The position numbers and the translations under genes were made by a program. Below the pieces are notes generated by a model. It was not told where the DNA came from. It saw only the letters and a program-made list of their open reading frames with translations, and did no database searches. Of a stretch of 64,000 nt of DNA, positions 32,440 to 41,790 are shown in pieces. Origin of the DNA: Symsagittifera roscoffensis (Eukaryota > Xenacoelomorpha > Acoela > Convolutidae); contig NC_087068.1 in the NCBI RefSeq assembly GCF_963678635.1, positions 29,700,318 to 29,764,317 of the forward strand, written 5' to 3'. Every line of letters begins with the position of its first letter. Position 1 is the stretch's first letter.

Positions 32440-34352
32440 TTGAAAAAGAAAATTTAACTGATAAAATAAACTTATCAGGACCACAAACAAACGATTCAAA
32501 ATACACAATAAATCAAGTTTTTGACCTCCATGACCCACTTGACACAATACCCTTATCTAAATTAGAAATTGAAAACATTTTTCTCCCCCCAACAGAAACA
32601 ATTACAATTTCAACACTGAAACAATATCAAAACCTTGACCCAGTAATTCGACAACTGAAATCATGGCACAAATATAAAACTAAACCTATCAAAGCAGATT
32701 CAACTATTCTAGGAAACAAAACACTCCTCCGATATTTTCGAAAATTCAATAATACAACAATTAACGAAAACACAGACCTTCTAGAATACAAACTAAATGA
32801 ATCTACAGTTCGCTGTCTCCCTTTAAGTATGATTCTTATAGCTTTTAATATTTCACATACACAAAATATTAAAGGACACTCTGGATCAGAAAAAACATAT
32901 TCAAATTTTGTACAAAACTTTTATTTCCCAAATGCACCAATTTGGATAAAAGTACTATGCAATGACTGTATAGTATGTCAACTAAATAAACCTTACCCAA
33001 ATCAAAAACAAATAGCACAAAAACAAGATTTTAAAGGACAAAGTTTGTACTTTAATCATCGTATCTCATTTGATACCAAAGGACCAATTTCACCCTCATC
33101 CGAAGGAAACTCCTACATTATGGTAATTGTTGACGCATTTACACATTATGTAGCACTTAACCCAGTACCACATTGTAACGCTTATTACGCTTACACAACA
33201 CTCTATGAACACTGGATAGCAAAATTCGGACTACCAGAAATTTTAGTTACAGACAACGGTACAGAATTCATAAATAATGAAATCATCACACTATGTCATT
33301 TATATAACATTAAACACAAACCACGTACATCTCACGCACCTTGGACAAACGGCTTAGTCGAAGGTATGAACCGTTCATTACAAGAATATCTCAGATGTAT
33401 CATCAATGGAAATGATACAAGATATACCGAATGGTCAGCAGATGTAAAACTATTTCCCTTAGCATATAATTCACAAATCACGACAACTTTAGGAATGTCA
33501 CCATATGAAATGGTTTTTAACCAAAAGCCACGCAAACCAATAATGTTTACAGCAAACTCTCATAAAAACGTACAAGGTTATTGTCAACAAAATAAAGACT
33601 CAATTTGTTATAACCTACCATTACATACACACGATGAAGATCATTTTCATCACCCACAAATTCTTAAATTAGCCTCCGGTACACACACCGAATGGATTTT
33701 AAACAGAGATAAAAAACACAATGAAATTTACCAAAAGGTAACAAAAAAGTTGTTACAAAGGCAAAATATTAATGAACAAATAAATTCACGCTTTACACCA
33801 GCCTCCGATTTAAAAATTGGAACATTTGTTTTAATACCCAATTTTAATACTCAAAAAGGAATTTCAAAAAAGTTACAACCCCTTCGTAAAGGACCATACC
33901 AAATAATTGCAAAACCTACTGATGTCACATATAAAATCACCGACTCAGATAAAAAAGAAATCGTTCAACACCGAAATAACCTATTACCTTATTATCCAAA
34001 AGAATACGCACTCAGCGAACTAAATCAATTATATTCTTTTACAGGTTTAAAAGTTATTCAAAATGACCCATATACGGACAACATAACAAAGGAACAAAAT
34101 GATATTCACCTCGGAAATCAAAATACAAAATCAAACACCACAAAAAACAATACAAAAAATCTCGATCAAAATACATCTCAAAAAGAAAGAAAAAATAGAA
34201 AAATGACAGAACAAATAATACCCCAAGAACAAATCGACAAATCAGAACATAGAGAGTCTTCACGACTTAGAAATCAACCACGTAAAAATTATAAAGTATT
34301 CATCCCACAATCTAAAATATTAAAGAAAGTTGAATTTCAAAAACAACCTTAA
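32421..34352 (+). CDS. pol: Integrase with HHCC, DD35E and GPY module
   Basis: The open frame begins at 32421; the first ATG at 32829 is internal. The zinc-binding part shows H...H (ISHTQNIKGHSG) and CNDCIVC. The catalytic core has Asp in RISFDTKGPISP, Asp in LVTDNGTEFINN and Glu in NGLVEGMNRSLQ, with 35 residues between the last two, the D,D35E triad. Near the C-terminus, LRKGPYQIIAKPTDVTYKI is the GPY/F module of Ty3/gypsy integrases. The last 110 or so residues are a polar Lys/Asn/Gln-rich tail ending KILKKVEFQKQP. It joins cDNA to host DNA. Element B carries two broken copies of most of it. Confidence 0.9.
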   Translation, partial: KDHFPLIEKENLTDKINLSGPQTNDSKYTINQVFDLHDPLDTIPLSKLEIENIFLPPTETITISTLKQYQNLDPVIRQLKSWHKYKTKPIKADSTILGNKTLLRYFRKFNNTTINENTDLLEYKLNESTVRCLPLSMILIAFNISHTQNIKGHSGSEKTYSNFVQNFYFPNAPIWIKVLCNDCIVCQLNKPYPNQKQIAQKQDFKGQSLYFNHRISFDTKGPISPSSEGNSYIMVIVDAFTHYVALNPVPHCNAYYAYTTLYEHWIAKFGLPEILVTDNGTEFINNEIITLCHLYNIKHKPRTSHAPWTNGLVEGMNRSLQEYLRCIINGNDTRYTEWSADVKLFPLAYNSQITTTLGMSPYEMVFNQKPRKPIMFTANSHKNVQGYCQQNKDSICYNLPLHTHDEDHFHHPQILKLASGTHTEWILNRDKKHNEIYQKVTKKLLQRQNINEQINSRFTPASDLKIGTFVLIPNFNTQKGISKKLQPLRKGPYQIIAKPTDVTYKITDSDKKEIVQHRNNLLPYYPKEYALSELNQLYSFTGLKVIQNDPYTDNITKEQNDIHLGNQNTKSNTTKNNTKNLDQNTSQKERKNRKMTEQIIPQEQIDKSEHRESSRLRNQPRKNYKVFIPQSKILKKVEFQKQP

Positions 34353-34945
34353 TTCTACATTTAATAATCTTTGCACCTCTGAAACATTTTACACTTTCAA
34401 TTTTCAAGATAACATGCTGACAAACACGCAGCGATTCTAGTTCAAAATTAGCCAATAGGATTCATCCAATCCGTCACCTTCTATAACTTTAACACAAACC
34501 AACTAGACGAAAAATATTAAACTCCAGGCATATCTATAACTATAACTCTACGACCTCCAGGTCAAAAATAAGCAAACCACTCCAACTTGACAACTAAAAT
34601 AAATATCACCATAATATCATAACCCTCCCTTATCTAATAAACCAAAGATCAACAATATTTCCCCAACTCAGACCTGAAATATCCCCCAAACAAATATGTT
34701 AAATTAGCCTAAAGTAAGAGAACGACCATTTTATTTAGCCTAAAGTATAAAAATCTCAAAAATACCCCAGATCATTTGACAAATGAAAATAAAGACAAAG
34801 AAGACCTCCCGATCACCATAAAAATTGCCCCCAACAATTTTTTACAAAACTCAACCCACTTGTCAAAAAACTAATAAATAATCCGACCACACTTGAAAAT
34901 TGCCCCAAACAACAAAAAATATTCGATCACGAAGCCATTTCTTAA
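34353..34945 (+). other. Pol-to-accessory intergenic region
   Basis: No long ORF. It holds the conserved island at 34552-34576 and a direct repeat TTAGCCTAAAGTA (near 34703 and 34737). The second copy is followed by TATAAAAAT, a possible internal promoter. Element B has a single diverged TTAGCCTAAGGTA. Confidence 0.5.
34552..34576 (+). promoter_or_regulatory. Conserved non-coding island with GACCTCCAGGTC dyad
   Basis: GACCTCCAGGTC followed by AAAAATAAGCAAA is identical for 25 bases in element B (59298-59322), although the flanks are diverged and non-coding. The first 12 bases form an inverted repeat (GACCT-CC-AGGTC). It may be a regulatory or RNA element for the downstream gene block. Confidence 0.5.
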
Positions 34946-35161
34946 ATGCTCTTCTATCAAACAGTCACTAAAATTATCACAAACCTCAAACAATTTTTTA
35001 CGATACTTGAAACTTTCATAATATTTCTTTTTGATATCCTTGAATCTTTTCTAATACTCTTAATCATTTTTTGTAATATTTTTTTAATTTTCTACACTAT
35101 ATTCGAACTATTTCTCCAACTTTCAAAAACCCTTGATTATATCCACAGGTACGATTTATAA
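34946..35161 (+). CDS. Small membrane ORF 1, 71 aa
   Basis: After a short N-terminus (MLFYQTVTKIITNLKQ), residues about 17-58 are nearly all Phe, Ile and Leu, enough for one or two membrane spans, followed by SKTLDYIHRYDL. Element B has a recognisable homologue of 61 aa (59635-59820) with the same ATG context and a shared SDILE/FDILE segment in the hydrophobic core. Position between pol and envelope and the size suggest a viroporin-like or envelope accessory role, by inference only. Low-complexity hydrophobic frames can arise in T-rich DNA, but keeping start, place and length in two diverged copies argues for a gene. Confidence 0.5.
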   Translation: MLFYQTVTKIITNLKQFFTILETFIIFLFDILESFLILLIIFCNIFLIFYTIFELFLQLSKTLDYIHRYDL

Positions 35162-35172
35162 AACTTGTCTAA

Positions 35173-35349
35173 ATGATACGAACTATTTTCAGTAGAACTG
35201 ATATTTTTCTACTATTTGTAATTTTCATAACATTTCTATCATCCCTCATTTTGACCATATGCAAATGTATAAAGAAAGCAATCATCACATTCGCTCTAGC
35301 AACAATCCTCCTAATTCTTTTCTTAGAAGAATACTATAATAAACATTAA
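35173..35349 (+). CDS. Small membrane ORF 2, 58 aa
   Basis: MIRTIFSRTDIF is followed by a hydrophobic span, a basic break (CKCIKKA) and a second span (ITFALATILLILFLEE), then YYNKH. The homologue in B (59877-60068) has FSRKDVF, a Lys-rich break (RKYIKKKA) and LTFALVTILLILFIQE. Both spans and the basic loop are therefore preserved at protein level. The two-helix hairpin with a positive loop resembles small viral membrane proteins in general shape. It starts 11 nt after small membrane ORF 1 ends. Confidence 0.6.
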   Translation: MIRTIFSRTDIFLLFVIFITFLSSLILTICKCIKKAIITFALATILLILFLEEYYNKH

Positions 35350-35369
35350 CTTTTTCACTAAAAGAATAG

Positions 35370-36506
35370 ACCAAAAAGCTATCAAAAATTGCTACCCAAA
35401 AGTCACAAAGTCAGTCTTCACCGACATCATCCCAAGATAACCCAACAACACCTTCAACTACCCATAATCCTCAAACATCTACACGAATTTCCTTTCAAGA
35501 TAACCCATACACTTTTGAAGAACGACACGCTCGTTTATCAGAACCACTAGAACCAGTTCAACGACAAGCACCTCTAAGCGAACCAACATATAACTTATAC
35601 CCAACACTACCACAAGAATTAAGTAGAATAAGAAATCCTAGTCAAAACCAAAATACAGTCGAAATAAATAGACAAATTATACATCATCGACGAAACAGAA
35701 ATTTTCAAACTCCCCGAGTTCATTTTGACATACCTCAATCCCCATCACAAAACACTCCAGAAAACCCCATTGGTACATTACCAGAAACCCCTACGCTTCT
35801 TTCACAACGTAGCACCTCAAGCCTACCATCAGATTACTTAGGTTCAACACCAACATCTGAACAAATACGTGAAAATCCCTTTAACCCCCCAAACCAGGCA
35901 TCACGACTACCATATTGGACAACACATTCATTTACACAAGGTGAATTAAATTTAGTCAATGATCCAATAGATATTTCTACGGATACAACAACATCCTCAT
36001 CACTACCAGAAACATTATCACTACCATCAACACCATCAATAAGCCAGATTTCACCACCACCTTTTAACTTAAATTTTCCAAATAATCTTGATATCGCCAG
36101 ATATCGAGAACAATCATCAACAAATATCCCTTTAAGACTAGATTGGAATACATTTTCAGCCCCTCCACCATTATTTGGACAACATCTAGAAAGTAATTGC
36201 CTTCACAACTGGGCACTTAATAGATTACAATACCGACAAGACATTCACGACGATATCCGTGATCACAATATCCAAATACTCCAACAAAACAGTTTACAAT
36301 TAAAGTTTGAAATCACAGTTAAATTAAACAACATTACTCAACATCCCTACCCATTAAACCCACCAAACATAACAGCCCAATCACTACCACCACCATTTAT
36401 AACCACTGAAGTAATATATAAATACGACAGATATACCAAAAAGACAATTGGTTACATCACATTTTATAACCCATACTCAGGATTATCATACACATGTATA
36501 TTCTAA
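35370..36506 (+). CDS. ORFX: 378-codon frame without any ATG, unknown function
   Basis: The frame is open from just after a TAG (35367) to TAA 36506 and contains no Met codon. Residues about 1-240 are Ser/Thr/Pro/Gln-rich and probably disordered (LPETLSLPSTPSISQISPPP). The last 130 form a conserved part: LDWNTFSAPPPLFGQH, NWALNRLQYRQDIHDDI, LKFEITVKLN, and VIYKYDRYTKKTIGYITFY ending GLSYTCIF. Element B keeps the same frame, landmarks and end, with TGG-to-TGA stops, from SKIATQ/SKVANQ onward and also without ATG. It overlaps the envelope ATG by 13 nt. Expression must need splicing onto an upstream start, a non-AUG start or frameshifting. Role unknown; matrix- or accessory-like by position only. 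Confidence 0.65.
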   Translation, partial: TKKLSKIATQKSQSQSSPTSSQDNPTTPSTTHNPQTSTRISFQDNPYTFEERHARLSEPLEPVQRQAPLSEPTYNLYPTLPQELSRIRNPSQNQNTVEINRQIIHHRRNRNFQTPRVHFDIPQSPSQNTPENPIGTLPETPTLLSQRSTSSLPSDYLGSTPTSEQIRENPFNPPNQASRLPYWTTHSFTQGELNLVNDPIDISTDTTTSSSLPETLSLPSTPSISQISPPPFNLNFPNNLDIARYREQSSTNIPLRLDWNTFSAPPPLFGQHLESNCLHNWALNRLQYRQDIHDDIRDHNIQILQQNSLQLKFEITVKLNNITQHPYPLNPPNITAQSLPPPFITTEVIYKYDRYTKKTIGYITFYNPYSGLSYTCIF

Positions 36507-39096
36507 AATTATTAATTTTTCTCCAACTCCTTTTTCTAGTAATCTCAAATCAAAACATAAACCCTTCTCCCCGCACAGGACCCCAAGATTTATTAGTAAC
36601 ACATTACGATTGTGAAGAAAACGAACAGAAAACACTACACAAGTATGCAACAAATCAAGTATCACAGTGCGAAACAGAACCCCAAGCCATAGAAACTACA
36701 AATGTAATAGCAACACTTTATTCAAAAGCCCGAGCAACTACAGTTATAGGATATAAATTCACAGCAACATTTTCTGAAAAGAAAGTACATTGTTCACAAG
36801 TCTCAAACGGAAATAAAAACCGACTTGACCATGAATCATTCTACCAGAGTAATATAGAACGACTTTTACATCTCAATCCCGAAGATTGTAAAAACGAGTT
36901 ACTCCGACTAAACATCACAAAAAATAAAAACACAGATAGAAATTTAGTATATTTCCAAGTTTTTTCAGATTCTGTTCATCAAGCAGAACTTGAAAGATAT
37001 CAAGGACATATAATTTGGATGAAAAATACCCATACAACGGCGCACACGGACGATTAACCTATGACATGCACGATAAACACTGGATACCACACATTGGTAT
37101 AAATGACCCATCAAACTGCAAAGCAGACACAAAAAATAAAGGATACCAAGAAATAATGTTTTTCGATTGGAAAATACAACTCGAAAAAATACAACTCACA
37201 CGAGATTTATCAGACAACACAATGATTTATCAAGGAATTAGATTACCTTGTAAAAACGACCAAGGTTATTGCGACCCTACAACCAGAACACAAGCAACCA
37301 TTGTTTGGTTCCCCGAAGACACATGTACAACATTTCAAGTAGCAAAAATACACGCTCGTATGATAAAATTTCACGAAAAATATTTTATACAATCAATACC
37401 ATATGAACAAGTAAATCCATTACGAAAAATAAGTTCTAATTTTCGAAACATTCATAATATAGAAAATAAATTAACACGTTTTCAAATATATCAAGAAACA
37501 GAACTTGCATGTAAATACAGAAACCCACTTCACAAAACACAATACTCTGAAATATTAGTTGAATACGAAAATGGATTCGACATGACCACTGGAAAAATAA
37601 AAGTCGACCCATACGCCACAAGTCATCCCCTAAACGAAGGAACATCATATATACCAGTTAATTTTCAAAAGAATACAGGTCAACCTGGTGGACATTTAAA
37701 GCCCCAAGACGATCAAAGCACACGTTTACAAGAACTATCACTAATGAATAGTACATATTTTGGTAATATCCACTATGATATTCACTTAGATATGAAACTA
37801 GACTACACGATTAGCCGAATTTTTCAAGAAAAGTCACTCTCCGAATTAGAAACATTACACCAACTATGCGAATTAGAAAGAACACAAATATTACAATCAC
37901 TTGCACTAGCAGTATTAAAAATACCCTACGCATCAGGAAATAGATCAAATTTTTTAGACTATGAAGGAAACATCTTATGGTTTTATACTTGTACTAAAAA
38001 AGTATCACCACTATACGTTTTTGAAGATAAACGATGCTATAAAAGAATCCCTATCTTTTATAAGAATAAAGTACATTTCGTTGACACACTTTCACGAAAA
38101 ACCTATTTCTGGGATACCGCAGTTCCATGTGGATCAGAAAATAGCCACAACGTAGTACAACTAAACCCTGATGAAGATAAATATTACCTTCTCACCCCAT
38201 ATCCCACATTAATGCAATCACTCAAAAAATTTTCACCAGAAAGCATTCGCGCTATCGCTCGAAACCCAAATATAGACTTACAATCAATAGGAATATACTC
38301 AAAATCAGATATTCAACATCACATTAGAACACAACAATTCCAGGAATTATTAACACAAATGGACACAATACAAAGACAATCAATTGACCAAAACTTACGC
38401 AAACTTGCCGAAACCGCAGGATTTGCAGACATCTATACGCAAGACTATAGCGGATATTTTAAGGACATTAAAGATTATATATATCTAAACGGTGAAAAAT
38501 ACCGTCTCCAAGATATATCACCTATCAATATTTTTAGCTTTGTTACACTTAAGAATGAAATTCTTGATTTTCTAGGATGGCCCTACTACATCTTAGAAAA
38601 ACTGACTATTTTATACGCAATGTTTAACTTTATTGGATTTCTTTTTTCACTCTTAAATGGAATCTATAACACATGTGCTATACACACACAAGTCAATAGA
38701 CAAGCAAGTGTAGCACGCATACTATTTGCAGGATTTTTTGGAATATTTTCTACATCTATAAACAAAATTCTTTTAGACGCACAAATAAAAGAATATAACA
38801 CAAAAATAGCAACAAGACAGAACACATACGACGAAGAACATAACAATGCAGACACAACACCAACAGCACCACAGTTACCACCCCTACCACATAACCATCC
38901 ATTATCCCTAGTCCCACGTAATTTTCGAAATTTAGCCATAACACATAATAATTTTAGACCAACCATATCACAAAGTCCCATCCAACATATAATGCCACAC
39001 CACTCACAAGATGAAAATACTTATGAACAAATTATAGAACAACCCCATACCACCGCTTTTCAGTCTCAAAATAATAATTTTTTTAGCCCACGATGA
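36494..39096 (+). CDS. env: Envelope-like membrane glycoprotein, one frameshift
   Basis: The N-terminus MYILKLLIFLQLLFLVIS is a signal peptide. A one-A loss near 37013 moves the frame: the first open frame ends at 37057 and the second runs 36990s-39096. B has the extra A, so the gene was continuous. The ectodomain is Cys-rich with NXS/T sites. A conserved middle part reads LHQLCELERTQILQSLALAV, GNRSNF, KRCYKRIPIFYKNKVHFVD and YYLLTPYPTL. Near the C-terminus there is a transmembrane stretch (YYILEKLTILYAMFNFIGF, about 38583-38660), a further hydrophobic segment (ARILFAGFFGIFS) and a Pro-rich tail. The middle motifs remind me of chuvirus-type glycoproteins, unlike the baculovirus-F-type envelope of Drosophila gypsy; this is recollection and untested. 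Expected role is membrane fusion/entry. The stop overlaps the ORFZ ATG (ATGA). Confidence 0.75.
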
Positions 39097-40900
39097 GCCG
39101 ACAACTTGGATCCCTACACCGATCAAATTCCCACCCAACCAACCTCACCACTCCAATCCCAATAATACCACTTTTTGCTTTTCCGCCACCCGATTTCCCA
39201 TCCAGTAATGTAACATCCGGCATGAATTCCGATACTAATTCACACATCTCAGTTTTATACTCCATCTCACAACTCAATAACCCGAATATTGAAACCCCCG
39301 ATGAATTTGCCGACTCTGAACCATCTCCATCAAATAATTTTCACACCAATTCCTTAAATTTTTCCCAACCCCTTTTCAACCCATACTACCAAATAACCCT
39401 GACCCAACCAATTCTACACCCTCTTATGCTTCCCAAGTCACTCCAACCTACTCCTCACTTCACTCAGACCAATCATCTCATTCTCCAGACACCCCCCGAA
39501 TCTCCCCAGAACTAGATAATTTCATTACCCTACAACAACAACCCTATAACCTTGACACCCCAACCATAAACCAAATCTCATCCACAATAGATTCATCCAA
39601 CCCTCCTACCCCTACACCCTCTTCAATTTATACTGAATCATTAGCACCATCATCCACAACTACTGAATCTTCACTCAGCACTAATAGAGCTTACCGCACT
39701 TTTAAAAGGAAGTTCCCCAACCATCCTTTCCCAGCGAAACCAGGAACAGCCCGTGAATATATCAACCATCCACAACACACTAACACAAAAGAATTTTTAG
39801 CTATCACCTTACCCTCATTTCCACAATACACCTTAAACACCCCTCATGACACTAACGAGACACGTAACTTTGTAGACGAATACGTTTTAATGCCTACCCT
39901 TCCTTGGACCTCATATTATCATTTTACAAATCCCCTTTGCTTACCTTTATCTAACACTCATATCGATATAGAACGAAATAAGGACATGCTATATCGACTC
40001 ACTACAACACTAACACCTAGACAATTTACTTACATTGGATATAAAAAATCACTAAAAACACACACTTCACCCCGAGCTAATGAATATACACTAGAATATT
40101 ATGATCATAACATCATCAGAACTAACCAAGATCAATTCTTAGACGACGATCGCTTCACTAACCCACAAATCACCGAGAAATTTTTCATTAAAACACCATA
40201 TGTATTTACACTAAATATCTTCGATCGCAAGTTTGACCACATTATTTCAGAAGCACTAACAGACACGCAAGCCTACGAAAGTTTTAAAGAACGCTTCCAA
40301 ATATTTTCACTAACCTTTCATTTCCTTGCACCACATGAAAGAGATTTGCACTGCTCACACGATATTATGTTGCGCACTAAACAAACACACACATATACTT
40401 ATTATCGTTTCATCCAAAATCACTTTGACCTACACACTCCCTCCAGACAACCACACCATCGTTTTCAATTCATCAATTCCAAATACACCTCACCATTCTT
40501 TCTTAACTTCACATATTGCATTAAAGATACTAACCTTCATGGTATTCTTCGAAATTATGATCCCATAACCCAAATGTATATCTTTTGTCCCATCACCAAG
40601 ACCTTCAACGCAGAAGAATCCCGACCCTTCCTCATCCCACACGAGTTTGTACAACCTATAGAAATCCCCATTTTAGAATTCATCCATAACACTAAATTCA
40701 ACCACAAATTATATAATCTAATCCAAAACACACCTTATGAATTTGCAGTTGGCACTGAAGAACTAACCACCATTAAGGCACTTCAATTGCTTTGGCCACT
40801 GCTTCAAACTAAAAATATCATCCGCATCTTAGCCAAATTACTAACAACTTCAGATCTCATCCACGACATCTTCCCCCACCGTTTCTTCCCCGACGACTAA
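39093..40900 (+). CDS. ORFZ: about 600-aa distal protein of unknown function, one frameshift
   Basis: Starts MSRQLGSLHRSNSHP at the ATGA overlap with env. The first frame ends at 39515, while the coding frame one step back is open from 39338 to TAA 40900, again a one-base loss. The N-terminal 230 or so residues are Ser/Thr/Pro/Asn-rich. The C-terminal 370 or so look globular with many Tyr, His and Phe (LPWTSYYHFTNPLCLPL, FKERFQIFSLTFHFLAPHE, RFQFINSKYTSPFFLNFTYC, ending HDIFPHRFFPDD). No signal peptide or membrane span is seen. Element B keeps the start (MSRQVGALHR) and end, but about 1.7 kb between is deleted. The layout (disordered N-terminus plus globular C-terminus) resembles ORFX. It is more C-rich than the other genes, so acquisition from elsewhere is possible. 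Confidence 0.65.
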
Positions 40901-40903
40901 CCT

Positions 40904-40979
40904 GTAAGTATGAAGTATACATATTACTAACTAATTTAAATATTAGAAACTCACCATTCTTTATCCATGTTTTCTTTAG
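40904..40979 (+). other. 76-nt spliceosomal intron in the 3' UTR
   Basis: It starts CCT|GTAAGTATGAAG three bases after the ORFZ stop, has a TACTAAC branch-point match, and ends TTTTCTTTAG|ACTTTTAG. Element B has an equivalent 81-nt unit (63661-63741) at the same place. A donor, branch point, pyrimidine tract and acceptor all in order, twice, makes chance unlikely. Confidence 0.75.
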
Positions 40980-41109
40980 ACTTTTAGCCTTCATCCTAGA
41001 TCATCTAAAAAAATTCACAAAAGAAAAATAAAAAATAGCAAACTTCTTCAAAACTGTTTAAAACCCTATTAAATTTTTGCACCAACAATTAAATAAATAT
41101 AATACCAAT

Positions 41110-41228
41110 GCAGTAAATTAATTTATAAATTTTTCCCCCACAAGCAGTAAATCTAAAAATGATGAAAATTTGTAACTTAATTTTCCCCAACAACTAGCAG
41201 TAAAGATAAAATTCTATGTAGTAAATTA
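41110..41228 (+). promoter_or_regulatory. GCAGTAAA motif cluster
   Basis: GCAGTAAA occurs at 41110, 41144 and 41197, with the variant GTAGTAAA at 41221. Element B has three exact copies and one variant (GCAATAAA) spread over the same 120-nt span, although the surrounding sequence does not align well. Likely an RNA- or DNA-protein binding cluster. Confidence 0.55.
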
Positions 41229-41770
41229 ATAAGAAGCAAATACAGTACTAACCTTTTGCTATTTTCTTTCACTCGCACAAGAATTCTATCCAAACTCGCA
41301 CAGCTCGCTCACGAAGAATTGTTTAAAATAATGATTTTAAGTTTCAAGCTTTCACACTCGATAACTCTAACACAAGATAACACGTTTCAAACTTTCCTTT
41401 AACCCGGTTGGAAAGGAATTATATACTAAACAAAACTAACCAATGCAGCTTACTAAACACCACAACACATAGCATAACAGCATGACTAAGAAAAGGAAAC
41501 CAACGGTACCCAAACCGGATTAACCCAGTTTAAAACTGGATAATTTATTCTTTTGAAGACTATTATAAAGTCTAAGAAAGAAATAATAAAACACAAAAAA
41601 GTCGAAAGACAAACCCATACCACAAACAATTTAATTTTTGAAAAAAGGACACAACCAACAAAACATAAGAAAAACCACAACAAACCCAACATAAAACGTT
41701 TTCACATAACAGGACCTCTCACAAAAACCGCATGCAATCATACTCCCACTCCTGGCCTAACCCACCAGGA

Positions 41771-41790
41771 AGGACGTCCTGAGCATGCTC
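41771..41790. promoter_or_regulatory. Two adjacent perfect 10-bp palindromes
   Basis: AGGACGTCCT is followed immediately by GAGCATGCTC, each self-complementary. They lie between two copies of GGCCTAACCCACC (about 41755 and 41799). Together they could form a small structured RNA or a binding array. Confidence 0.4.
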
